Below, one piece after another: positions 49,368-60,788 of a stretch of DNA of 64,000 nt. The translations under genes were made by a program, and so were the position numbers. Each line of letters starts with the position of its first letter. The first letter of the stretch is position 1. The DNA comes from Balanoglossus misakiensis (Eukaryota; Hemichordata), in the NCBI GenBank assembly GCA_040954595.2, contig CM082591.2, forward strand, positions 992,001-1,056,000. The letters run 5' to 3'. The notes beneath the pieces are model-generated. The model made no database searches. It saw only the letters and a list, made by a program, of their open reading frames with translations, and was not told the origin of the DNA.

Positions 49368-51800
49368 CGATAGATAGATAGATAGATAGATAGATGGGTG
49401 GATGGAGGGAGGGATGGCTGGCTGGCTGGCTGGCTGGATAGATTATTCTAGTTTCTAGCGAAAGCGATGACGTAATGTGCCCGAATTCCAGGCCAGATCT
49501 CACCTGCTAAAAGTGGCTGTAGCCTAACTATCTTGTGACTTACACATGTTCTGTTTGCCAACAATGGCGACCCCCCTTCCCGATAAATTTATGTTAGATG
49601 GTTGCGCAACAGTTGAATTCCTAGCATAGTTTACATCCAGAATCGCTGGTCAGGTAGGGAACTGGGTATTCCCCTGTTCAAACCGGCCAATTCTATTCTT
49701 TCAAAATCTCATCATGCGTTGCCGGTCACGCGATATAGTATGTGATCTTTTGATGTCTAATATATACAGTAATACAACTGACAACTTTGGAGTTGTAACC
49801 TCTAAGTTGACATCAGTGTTAAAACTGTGAGTGAGAAAAAAATGAACAAATTGCTAAGTGATGCCAACATGGGCCCCGTCTAGATGAAACCACTAGAGGG
49901 GGTTGTGATGAAACACGGCTCAACTGTCAATCATGGGAACTTGAAGATTCGTGATACAGACATTCGTCAAAGAAGCCCTACAATATCAATGGCCTGTTGT
50001 AATACAAAGCGTGTTCATTGAAGCTAGACGGTTACTCATGACCACGTTCAGGTACTTTCCCATCGCAAAAGTCAACAGCCAAATCTGAATGTACGAGAAC
50101 TTCACCATAGGTCACTTTTTAGGTCAGATGACGTCATCACCTGTAGGACACTCGGAGGGCGAACCAAATATCGCATTACATACAGCAGCCTTGTCTTGTA
50201 TGATACGTGAAATAAACCTTGAGTGAAACACTTCGCCATTGGCGAGCAATGACCACTTTAATCCAGTTTCCTGCGAATAACATTTCTTCGTAATCGAAAC
50301 AAACTTACACGGCCGTCCGGGTGAGGCTTCGTGGAGGGCAGAACTAATATGAATCATCGAAACAACAAATGTTTTGATTAGGTTTTATATTTCAACCAAG
50401 TTGAACTTCTTTCTGGATTACTTTGAAACCATAAATGACTTCCCATCTCGAAAACTTACAATCTTCTTCGGAGCTACTGGGGCTTTAAAGGCCTTGCTCA
50501 AAAGTGAGTCAAATCTTTTGTTTCCAATAAACAGTTACGTGCTAACACAAAGGCTTTCTTGTTTGCCTTCCTTGTACTGCCCTGGGATCGAGAAAACGGC
50601 CTTTAAATGACTGTGCGCGTCAGCTCGATAGCCGATCATAGGTTGTTCACCAGCCAAGAGCAGACTTTGCGCGACATTGCTTTGGAGACCCCCAATTGGC
50701 CTACGTGCAGTCCACGTGTATCAGAGATTTATGGCATTTTAATCATGTTTCTATTGACCACTTGATCAGCCACCAACTCACGACTTCTCCTTTGAAATTA
50801 ATTTATAACTCAATCCAGTCTGTCAACTTTGTTGCGGGCAAGCGATCAGATCCGGAGGTCACCTGACTGGCAGAAATCTTTCTGTCGTGGACTTCTGCTT
50901 TTTGCTTCATTCTCGACTGAAAAACATCAATTTCATCATTCCATCTACTCAACCATTTACCTCCACAACTTGGAACAGTCCTATCGTTTACGACTTGTAA
51001 ATAATGGAGTGGGGGTAAATTCATTAAACAATTCCTAAACTCCTGTAGGCTATACTGACAAGAAAAATAGATACACTGCCCATGAGCGGACCAAGTATTA
51101 ATAATTAAGACACAAAATAAATATACTAAAATAAATAGCCAAAAGTAAGTCCGTCCTGTTTAAATCATGTGCATCTAGTGAAAACATCTGCTGAGTGGAC
51201 ACCAATATCTCCGGTGACCATGGTGAACGTGTTAAGTGCAAGATAACTGCCAGACTCTCACACCGGAAAGTCGTGACGTCGATGCGTGACGTCACGCTGT
51301 TATCTACCACTGCCAGGCATGGCCAGGCCTGTGCCAAAACATACTTTCTTTCACAACATGGGATTGCCTCTGGCGCATGCTAAGACATAATAGCAGTTAT
51401 GATCATCGTGCACTGTGCGGCACTATAAGTAATAGTATAGCTGCAATAATTGTAGCCTTGGTGGGCTGGTTAGGTGGCTGGAACGTGCGCGATGGCGTGC
51501 GTCTCGCCAACCAGCACACCACGGTTCCAATTTTTGCAGCTAGTGATACATTTGTAGTAATAATATTGTGCCGCAAAAAGAAGCCATAATAATCTCAAAC
51601 TATCCTAATTGTTCAAAGTAAGAGCCGCGCATACCTTTCATTTTCTTTTTCTTTTTAATATGCACTCCGTCAGTGCTAAAGCATCGAAACTAAACTGCAA
51701 CAATGTACTTAAAGCTACGTAATCTAAAACACATAAGGGGAATTCCGCGAAGACCTGTGGATGCTCATTTGCATAATGGGGTTTCCGGCGGCGGTCTTCA
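46400..51800. other. Gene-poor spacer
   Basis: I find no exon with coding character on either strand. Short frames at 47355-47576 and 50124-50357 (minus) lack domains and splice support. Apart from a tetranucleotide microsatellite array at 49167-49440, the stretch appears featureless; distant enhancers of the ETS gene could lie here but cannot be read by eye. Confidence 0.5.
49167..49440. repeat. Compound tetranucleotide array (GATG, GATA, GACA, GGCT)
   Basis: About 270 bp of consecutive GGAT, AGAC, GATA, CAGA and GGCT blocks that grade into one another by single-base changes. It is typical of microsatellite birth by point mutation and slippage. Confidence 0.95.
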
Positions 51801-51829
51801 TGACAACCACGTGTCTGTGCGAAACTCAA

Positions 51830-51974
51830 TATAAAACTAGGGTTGTCTGAAAGTTCCCCTTTCAATAGCAAACAGACTTTGCAGACGACAACACACACTG
51901 GCAACTGTGCGCCCGAGTTTTCCAAGCGAGCAGCTTTCCCTGTTTTTGCTGCTTATTGTCATCGGACGAAAAAG
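51830..51974 (+). promoter_or_regulatory. Candidate distal promoter and leader exon (TATA plus donor)
   Basis: TATAAAA at 51830-51836 lies about 20 bases after an E-box (CACGTG, 51808-51813). About 140 bases on, a strong 5' splice site (gaaaaag then gtaaga) ends at 51974. No start codon frame extends through, as expected for a leader exon. It faces the ETS gene 2.3 kb away and could be its alternative first exon. Confidence 0.4.
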
Positions 51975-52114
51975 GTAAGAGACATGTCAAATTCTCTCGC
52001 TCCAAAGAACGACAGAAAATAAGTTAAAGGCTTTTTGTGTCTCTATTAAGTACTGCGAAATGTTATTTGATCATCCAGCAACTTGTAGTAAAGTTCAATG
52101 TTACATGATGTGTC

Positions 52115-52118
<4 letters not shown>

Positions 52119-52151
<33 letters not shown>

Positions 52152-52153
52152 GA

Positions 52154-52226
<73 letters not shown>
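52119..52226. repeat. (GACA)n-(ATG)n microsatellite
   Basis: Eight GACA units followed by about 24 ATG units, in the putative leader intron of the ETS gene. Confidence 0.95.
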
Positions 52227-53475
52227 GGCCTGTTGACATGGCAACATGTTCAAGTTCAAATAGGTTTATGTGGAGGACGGTGAAGTGTACCACAAGTGCG
52301 CGCGGCTACTTTTAAATTTCACCCGAGCGCTGAAATCTTATGATGACAAATTCTTAATGCTAGCCGCAGCTATGGGAAGTGTGCCAATATTGTTCAACTT
52401 TCAACCCCGCGCCGGCCATACAAAGCCGGCCTTTCTGACAATCAACCTCTTTCGTACCAGTATCCCCGTTGTACAAATTATACAGGCCGTGTCGTGTGGA
52501 ATGCAACGACCGTACCTGCAACTATCCAACGACCTTTGAACTGTGCGTACGTGCAATAAAAGTCTAGAGTTGTAAATACGGACTGACGACCCGAGTCGAG
52601 GCCAAGTTTGTAAACACGACTCTCTCTGAGTAGCAGACTATCAACGTCCGCTGTTCTCGGAAAGCGACCGACAAAAACTCCTTTCTCCGTGGAACTCACA
52701 GGCCCTTCCCGTCCCCCGCAAAATGAGGTTGTCATAAACTAAGTCCAGAACTCGTGAAATGGAATACGTGTAGTGTTGTTAATTTCAAGCCCCGGCCTTG
52801 CGTCCGTTTCGAGCTGAACGCAAAACTTTCACAGAGATGCAATGCAATGCACTGGCTTTTCCTAATCATCATTACGCAATGACATTTATTATTAATTAAC
52901 GTTTTTTAGTTTCTTTGCAATTCATGCTAACGACGCATCTAGCTCAACTAGCTAACTAGTTCGCCGGACTGAATGCAATCATGGTCCAATATAGTAGTTC
53001 TGACCACCACTGAACGGGTGCGGTTCGAGTAATGGACAATGCTATTATAGTGATGATTAAATTGTGGATTTGATATTGACAACCAAGCTGATAGGACCAC
53101 GTAGGCGAAAGGCACTGCGTCTACAATTGTATTTCATCACCCTAGATCTCAGCCAAGAGACGACGTAACACAGACAAAACCATCTCGGTTTAGTATGATC
53201 ATGTGAAAATCTACGCAGTCAAATAAACAAAACGGGTCTTTAATGTACGTTCTGCTGAGTATTGTGATAACACAATGAAAGCTGAGATCATATCACCACC
53301 ATATAAGGCGAACAGTTTACCCTATAAGCCGCAGCTTTGTTTTGTAGGGTGGTGGAAATTTTACGTTCTATAAATAGACTTCAATGGGCTTTTCCCCGAA
53401 GTCGACGTCAGGATCCTTCTGTGATTGGACTTTAAAAATTAACATATTCATGAGTATGACGTCGTTGACGAACGT

Positions 53476-53687
53476 CCAATAGGATTGCACGCTTCTTACA
53501 TAGGGAGTAAATCGGGGAGTTCCCCTTTTGGTTCCCGATTCTGAGTATAAATATGTTACGTAGGCGTGGTAATAAGTTAGTGGACACAGTGTTGTCAGAT
53601 CAGATAGACTGAACGCGTCGATGAGTGAACTTGCCAATGTTTGAACCTTGGGCGTGCTTTTCAGCTCGCAGTCACCCCGACTAACAG
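53476..53687 (+). promoter_or_regulatory. Candidate proximal promoter and leader exon of the ETS gene
   Basis: In order: CCAAT at 53476-53480, a kappaB-type site GGGGAGTTCCCC at 53514-53525, TATAAATA at 53546-53553, then about 110 transcribed bases ending in a 5' splice site (ctaacag then gtaaag) at 53687. The spacing CCAAT-kappaB-TATA is that of a compact inducible promoter. The leader exon would join the first coding exon at about 54300. A CRE-like TGACGTCG lies just upstream, near 53457. Confidence 0.55.
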
Positions 53688-53946
53688 GTAAAGACAAAAA
53701 ATGTTTGTTTTAGTGTTTACAGTTTTGAATGCTTTTGCAAGTGTACGCCTGAAACCGACAGTGAATCCATTTCATGCATGGTTGGCGTAAACTGTTTTCC
53801 TCCAGATATATGTACACTAGATTTGATAACCCTGACATTGACAGTCAAATGCAACGACGCCGCAGGCCTTAACTCTAACGCCGTAACATTATCAGTTACT
53901 CGGTATTGACGCGTGTAGGTTTCTCTGACATAACGAACCTTGCTAA

Positions 53947-53977
53947 TCATCATCCTCCTCCTCCTCATCATCATCAT
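53947..53977. repeat. Short (TCC)n/(TCA)n repeat
   Basis: catcatcctcctcctcctca followed by tcatcatcat, in the putative leader intron of the ETS gene. Confidence 0.85.
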
Positions 53978-54305
53978 GTGTTGTTTGGTCACGGCTAATT
54001 TTAAACCGGGAGACGATTGTCATGGCAACGCCTTTGCTTTCAACTGTGCCACATCATGTGGTTTCGAGGAGGCTTTACCAAATATGGTGAAATAGGTGGT
54101 GAAGTTTTCATTTCGAAGTTTCACTTGCGTGGGCGCGTACCACGTATCGAACAATTTCGGTAGGAGTTGCCGCTTATCGATCTGATCGGACTGTTTTTCC
54201 ACCCACAGAAAGAAATTTCCAAGCAGACGACCACAAGACTGACAACAGACCACCTCGGTGTATTTTCTCGCCCGCATTCGCAAATCCAAACGACCAAAAG
54301 TCAGA

Positions 54306-57300
54306 ATGATGAACTCAGTGGACATACCGCAAAACTGGACCGACTTTGCAGTTGGATCAAGTTTTTTCGACCCTGAAAGTTTCACGGTAAGACCCGCTTT
54401 ACGTGCTTGCATGTCAATTACATACATCAACGAATCAGCGTCAGTGAAATGAACATAGAAAAACTGCAGATGATTTTTGTGTGTGATTTTAAGTAAATTT
54501 TCTTTGCTTTTGTGCACCACAGGGTAGAAGGGAGCAACCGGTTCATGTTGACTATGTGTCGGACATGTACCCAGAGAGACAGATTCCACCAAGCCTCACA
54601 GGATCATCTGACCAGAGCCTCGGGGATGACTATGGTCATCTATTGACACCTCTGTTAACTCCTGATGAGCTCAAAGTCAAGACCGAGAAAAACACGGCTA
54701 GAATGGTGCCCGATCTGTCGTCATCGTGGACAAAGTGTTATGGTAAGCTTTAAGTTTCCCTCACACCGAAAAAAAACCAACGCTGTTCTGAGTCTGACCA
54801 AATCAGTGATTAGTCACGAAATTCTTAGAAATTGTCGCTGGCAAGTTGCCAAAATTGTACCACCAGTTACCGACGCTATCCATGGTCTATTAATCAAGCA
54901 AATTGATGACGTGCTTCTTGGTTTCTGTGCCTTGTGTATAAGTGAATGATGTAATCACAGCATCATTTACTCTCTGTCCAAACTAAGTCGGAATTCTTGC
55001 CATGTCATATTTTTAATCAGCGCACAGTGTGCTACAGATTGTAATCAGAGATATTTGAGTTTCTCAGAAAGCGAAGCATGCGCTGTCATTCATTGGAACT
55101 TAATCACCCAGTGTTATTGAATTCTCCTGTCTAATAAATAATCAGTACACGCTGTGTCACTGATGAATCACAACAAACGCAACAGGTAGTTAACCCCACC
55201 CTTTGTATTTGCATATGAATAGGCATGGGAGATGATTGGCAGGACCAGTCTCCTCGTAATTGGACCCCAGATCAGGTATATGCCTGGCTGCACCAATGTA
55301 TGTTCGAAATGGACCATGACTACTCAGATATCTACCTGCCCAACTTCTACCTGACTGGCCGACAACTGTGTCAGATGACCGAAGATGATTTCTACCGAAG
55401 TGCTCCCAAAACTGGGGGCATTTTATACAGCAAACTGCAATCTAGGCTTCATATTGGAGGTAAGAGTTTCAAAAAACTTTTCAAAAGTTTTGATAAAAAC
55501 ATGCTGTAATTATTTAAGGAAGTCATAATTCAATAGTACTATGCCCAACTCTCACTTCCCCATTTCAAGGGTTTTGCAATAGTTTTAATTGGGTCCAATT
55601 ATAGTCAGAAAAATAGTTTATTTGGCAGACATAGTTCCTCTTGACTTCAGAGGAACAGAAAAGTGGAACTAAAAGATGAAAACATCACTGCTTTTAGAAC
55701 ATGCATCTATTCAAGAATATATGTTTACAGTTGTTTTTGTTTATTTGTTTACAGCATATACTCAACCCATTATCTTCAGTGAAGATACCAGTGATGACGA
55801 TGAGTCATCTGAATTGTTACTTGATGTTCAAGGTGAGTTACCATGGCAACACTAGTTACCATGGCAACACTAGTTACCATGGCTACACTCTTCTCTATCA
55901 CTACAATCACAGCCACACCCATTGAGGTCATTAAAAAATAAACTTACTAAATATTAAGGCTAGAGACATATGAAATATTGAAATGCAGTAAAAAACAACT
56001 AATAACCAGATTTTTGTTATTTTTTTTATCCCATCAGACGACACTTTTAACCTGTTTGGATCTATCGAACAGTGTGAAGAAATGCTGGATTTAATCCTTG
56101 GCAAAGGTGAGCAAAAAGATTAAACCTCTTTGAGAATTCCACATCAGGAAGCAAATGCACTGAAATTAATTCTCTGATTGTCTCTAACTGGTTTCTTGAT
56201 CAGTGACTAATATTTGTGACTCTCTTTCTTTTACCTCAAGAAGAACCAGGAATGGATGACAACAATCCACCATCACCACTGTCAAACAATCCACCATCTC
56301 CATTCTCAACAACCAGTTCCTCCATGTCTTATTACCCGGAGTCTGATGTTTCTTTGCCACCAAGTCCAGCAGATGCAATCTCCATGTTCCAACAGATTGA
56401 GACTGGAGTTTCCAGGCGGAGAAATAATTCCGCAGGAGAAGGTAAGCATGCTACACTAATCTAACAAACTACTTCTCCCCTATCATTGTTCATTAAATTG
56501 ATTTAATTTGATAGATTGTGTCATGGGCAAGAGGGCATCTGATTGGCTAATTTCTGTCTGTACACCAGGTGTACAATAAATGATATCAAAAGTGGTTCAA
56601 AAACAAAAACCAGTCATAGAGATGCTAGCAAATTGTACAGTACTTCCAGATAACCTATCAACTATTTCAGTTCTGTAATTAAATTGTGTATGATGTTATT
56701 CTATTGACAGAAACCTCTGAAAGCGACAGCGATATGTTCAGCGACACAAAATCTGAAGGCAGCTTGGTGAGCGTACCGATGAAGAAGAACATGAAGAAAG
56801 TGAACTTCAATTTGAATCGCAGAGGAGGAAAGAATCTGGAGATGCTACAGAAGAAGTTGCAAGGGAAACGCCCCCGTGGACGACCACGTAAAATTAAGTT
56901 GGAATCTTCGAGCGATGAGGATGATGAGGATCTGATGTGCACACGACGCAAAGGAGAAGGTAAATAATTCTCCAATTTATTTGTAAGATATGTTAGTATA
57001 GAAAAGGCTAGTGCTTCTTAAAATTGCTATATAGATATACAATTTTTGATGCTTCTAATCTTATTAAACATTGGAGTACATGATTGTCTACATTTTCTGA
57101 AATTTTGGTCCTTTGTTGTGTTTTTTCAGGAATGAAAGGTAACCATTTGTGGGAATTCATTCGGGATCTCCTGAAAACACCCGACTTCAATCCAGACTTC
57201 ATCAAATGGGAAGACACCAAGAGTGGTGTCTTCCGGATTGTCCACTCGGAAGCGGTCGCCAAAGCGTGGGGAAAGAAGAAGAATAATCCTCGCATGACGT

Positions 57301-57434
57301 ACGAGAAACTGAGCCGTGCCATGAGGTACTACTACAAACGCGACATTCTCGAGCGAGTGGATGGTCGTCGTTTGGTCTACAAGTTTGGCAAGAAAGCCTA
57401 TGGTTGGCAGGAAGCAGCTAAACACACCTTCTGA
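54306..57434 (+). CDS. ELF3: ELF3/ESE-type ETS transcription factor (pointed, AT-hook, ETS)
   Basis: Eight coding exons join in frame: 54306-54386, 54523-54742, 55223-55459, 55755-55832, 56038-56106, 56241-56441, 56711-56959 and 57130-57434, about 479 residues (human ELF3 371). ETS factors bind GGAA sites; the ESE subfamily acts in epithelial differentiation and inflammation. A pointed/SAM domain lies at about 105-178 ([39 protein letters not shown]). An acidic Ser/Pro region follows. A canonical AT-hook (KRPRGRPRK) lies at about 348-356, a feature of ELF3 rather than EHF or ELF5. The C-terminal ETS domain at about 383-466 includes [26 protein letters not shown] and the recognition helix [16 protein letters not shown]. 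The start [11 protein letters not shown] was chosen as the first Met after plausible acceptors; an upstream in-frame ATG at 54258 is possible. The assignment to ELF3 over EHF rests on the AT-hook. Confidence 0.95.
55837..55886. repeat. Three 18-bp tandem repeats holding X-box (RFX) motifs
   Basis: GTTACCATGGCAAC occurs at 55837-55850 and 55855-55868, with a variant GTTACCATGGCTAC at 55873-55886. The first two match the RFX X-box consensus (GTNRCC, 2-base spacer, RGYAAC). They begin directly at the 5' splice site of the fourth coding exon of the ETS gene. Confidence 0.8.
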
Positions 57435-58177
57435 ACAAACTGTCTCCAACTTCCAAGCAGCTTGGCTTGAACTCAAAGCATGTATGCGAAGCCAGCGTAA
57501 TGCAGTGTCATGCAGAACTGATGTTCTGTGGTGTGACAGTCATAAAGGAAAAGATTTTCCCTTGAACTGTTTGAAATTTGGACAATGACCAGCAAGGTCG
57601 TGACTTTTTACTGTGATATCATGACACCCATAAAATGGCGCCTGTTAAACTGGCCCTGTCATTGTTTTGCTTTTATATACAAAATTTGTTGAAGTTAGAG
57701 TATTGTCAAGTTTATGATAGACTCTAAGCATATTTTAAAATTTATGAAATGTAAACAAATTCGGCAAATATGTGCCTTATCAAACAAGCAATCCTGTAAT
57801 TTGAAAATTATTTAAAAATACAAACTGCATTCATTGGCAGCTGGTTTATACATTTTAAAGAACAAGTATTGTTTCCAAAGAAACTAGTCTATACATATAT
57901 TTGCATCTTTATTTATGAACTATTCTGCTGGTCAGAAAGGATGTATGCTTTTAGGTGATATGTTTAATATTTTGTTTTTATTAGATATTGTAAGATTTGT
58001 TGCCTAGCAATATATTTAGCATTCGTCGGAAGTATCCATGGCGATGTATTCCAGAGACTTATCGTATCTTCAAGTGAAGAGAAAGGATAAACAAACCGAC
58101 CACAGTCTTGTGGTTGTTGAAATCATAGAGTACCACGAAATACACAGTCCGGGTGCGGAGAATGCGACTTTCTGAGA

Positions 58178-58272
58178 TTTAACCCTTTCACCACTATGGT
58201 TCAGTCCAAACCCATTGTTTTCTATGGGAAGGTTGGACCTCTAAAGAGGGAACTGGGGGTGAAAGGGTTAAA
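58178..58272. repeat. MITE-like repeat, complete copy (95 bp)
   Basis: TTAACCCTTTCACC at the left end and GGTGAAAGGGTTAA at the right end are perfect terminal inverted repeats around ~65 bp of unique core (ccattgttttctatgggaag; ggttggacctctaaagaggg). Two degenerate copies occur elsewhere in the window. The element is too short to encode anything. Confidence 0.88.
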
Positions 58273-58850
58273 GAGTATGAAATAAGCAGATGACTGGGCA
58301 TTTTGTGGTACTCTCGTTTTAACAACACAAAGTGGCATATATTATGTAACCGCTTTTGCCGGTCAACTTTTTATTCAACTTCTATTACAGTTGATATTAT
58401 CTGATATAAATTGTGTGTGGTTTTTTATAGTTAGCCTCAAAGGTTTTGTAGTTTTTACCTTGACAACACAGTCTATAACTCTGTAACACAAAAGTTCAGT
58501 GTTTGAAGTTTATAGTCAGTTGTGACTAAAACATTTTATCATTATTAAATTGTTTTCAAAAAATCATATCACATTTAAAAGAATACATATGTTAATTCAT
58601 TTTTGAGAATTTTAAGCATGATGTAGGATTTTAAAGTTGGTCATGGCTGCACTGTTTTGCACAAAAATCTGTTTATGTTTCTGTATCATGTACACTGCCT
58701 TGATTGCTTTAAAATGAGAGGTATTTACCTCTTCGTAAAACTGTATTTTATCACAGCCTTTTTGTAGAGAAATCTGACTAGTGAAAAGTAAATTGTGGCT
58801 TACACCATTTTGTAGTTCAATATTTGTTTATATCAAAGTGTTGACTTTCA

Positions 58851-58856
58851 AATAAA
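58851..58856 (+). terminator. Polyadenylation signal of the ETS gene
   Basis: AATAAA in tttcaaataaaggatg, about 1.4 kb after the ETS stop codon. It is the best-placed signal after the coding region. Confidence 0.6.
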
Positions 58857-58857
58857 G

Positions 58858-60413
58858 GATGTAATGAGCACATTACATTTGCTTGATCTCAATCTTATAT
58901 ATTTGTGAGTCACAGTGTGTGCGTGTGAGTGAGCATGTCTCCTTCTGTTTGTGTGTGTTCAGTGATCGCCATGACAATATTGATGGGTACAACAAAATGG
59001 CTGACAGCATAGCCAATGAGAATTTCTACTAAGATGCATGACACTTCTATTGCCATAAATAAAAACGATGACCTTTTCGCTTGAATCCAGATTATATCCA
59101 TTAACTGTTACTTTGATGACTACAAAGATTCTTTTATTACGGTTGAATTCTTAAACATATCAACCTGCATGGAAAGTTACTACCGCCTAGCAACCAATTG
59201 TTTGTGTTTTTATAAAACAGAAATATAAATCACTTTACAATGACCCTTGACCTAAGACCTCCATCATGTTAGTGCAGGTATATACATTAATAAAAGTCGA
59301 AAACCAACACTACAGTAAGAAACTGTTCAAGCACTGTAAATCATGTCATCAGGATTTTATGTGTCTGTAAAATGTCCGCAGAGAAACTATTTCCAATTGT
59401 CAGGGTTTCCAGTGGTTGTGTATATACAATGATCACGTTTCTGTGAACAAAGACACCTTTTTTTTTTTATGCCAATATAAACTACTGAAGTGGGAAAAAG
59501 ATTTTCACAAACTGTTGTGAAAAGTGGGCGGCTTCAATTCTTCTGCGACATTTATGAAGATGTTGAAATCATTGTGGGAACTTCTTTAAAATACTCAGTT
59601 TTTTTTACACTCAATGCAGTAAAACTTGTCTAGTAGAAACAACCACCCTAAATAATGAACAGTTTAAGAGTCATAGTTGTAGGTATCACCTATAAAGTCA
59701 ATACACAGGTACAATTCTTTTGGTTTTGTAAACAATCTGATCATATGTTCTCAGTCAAAACACAGGTAAAATAATTCTACTTGAAGAGAAACTATTGGGT
59801 TTTTTTTTTGGGGGGGGGGGGAATCTGAGAAGTATCTCCTCAATTTTGCAAACACACACTGACATTCTGTTTGGTTGAGTTCATAGAAGTGACAGAATGT
59901 ATACTTTCAGTTTTTCCCTGAGATACAGTAGCTGTTCACTAACAAACTTAAGCCTCAATCCTATTGTGTGAGATAGACTAGTACACTGTGAATTGAGTTG
60001 AATGAGTTGGAAAAGATATAAACAACTCTAGGAATTTGCTGTATTTTAAGGCTGGGAAATCCAGTACCTGAACAAAAGACACAATAGGTTATGCATGCTG
60101 ATCTGACATGGCATAATAGCCTGACCTCCCAGGGTTGTTCGGAGGGGGGGGGGGTCTAGACAGAGTATAGAAAATGGGGGGTGACCTCTGTTTTAGTTGA
60201 CCTGTGCCTGAACAGGTTGATCTCGAGTTTTTTAAGTGGTATTGGAGACAACCCTTGCTGGTACAGGTTTTGTTGGAGGATTATATACACTCCAGAAACG
60301 TTGGTTGTGTTTAAGCACGCTCACTCCACGGTCGAGGTACTTGCTTGTGGAAATGTCCATTTCATTCTCAATTACTTATTTCCATATACATCTATTTTCA
60401 CTTTGTTTATCAG
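58858..60413. other. Spacer, no gene seen
   Basis: AT-rich sequence with a T10G12 run near 59801 and a G run near 60145. I see no exon or RNA gene. Confidence 0.5.
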
Positions 60414-60788
60414 TCATACTGAGAACTAGACACCATAAAACAAAATCACAAAAATATGGTTCGAATTCCCACTTCCCTAGAGAAGCATCTCAGATCCCAT
60501 CTATCAATTCCAATGCTCCATCGCCCAAGACCTTTACCTTGAAATCTTTCAGAACAAAAGTCCCTGTGTATGCACAGACAGTCAACAGCCCAGACCCCCT
60601 GCAATGCACTTCACCAGAATTGTCATGCTCTGATAATCACAGCAACAACATTTCCAGTTCCACCAACATGTTGACATACAACCAGGAGTTCAGAGTCAAT
60701 GGCCTTGATTTTGGAAGTGGGTACAAAAATGCAAGTCAACAAAACAACAGCAATAAGGTCACGACTAAGAAAACTTGGGAATTGAAAG
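60414..60788 (+). CDS. Orphan coding exon candidate, Ser/Asn-rich
   Basis: A frame with both splice signals: a long pyrimidine-rich tract ending ctttgtttatcag, then 375 bases with no stop, then a donor (ATTGAAAG gtacta). Both ends are phase 1, so the exon is symmetric and could be skipped without breaking a frame. It encodes about 125 polar, probably disordered residues (for example SPKTFTLKSFRTKVPVYAQ and SCSDNHSNNISSSTNM). I do not recognise the family and found no partner exons in the window, so the rest of the gene, if real, lies to the right or is split by long introns. Confidence 0.4.

Larger units (their letters stand above)
57435..58857 (+). other. 3' untranslated region of the ETS gene
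   Basis: AT-rich sequence from the stop codon to the polyadenylation signal. It contains the complete MITE-like element at 58178-58272 and no coding exon. Confidence 0.6.

Noticed and set aside
52270-52539. An 89-residue plus-strand frame upstream of the ETS gene
   Set aside because: No recognised domain and no acceptor or donor that would connect it to the ETS exons; more likely intronic.
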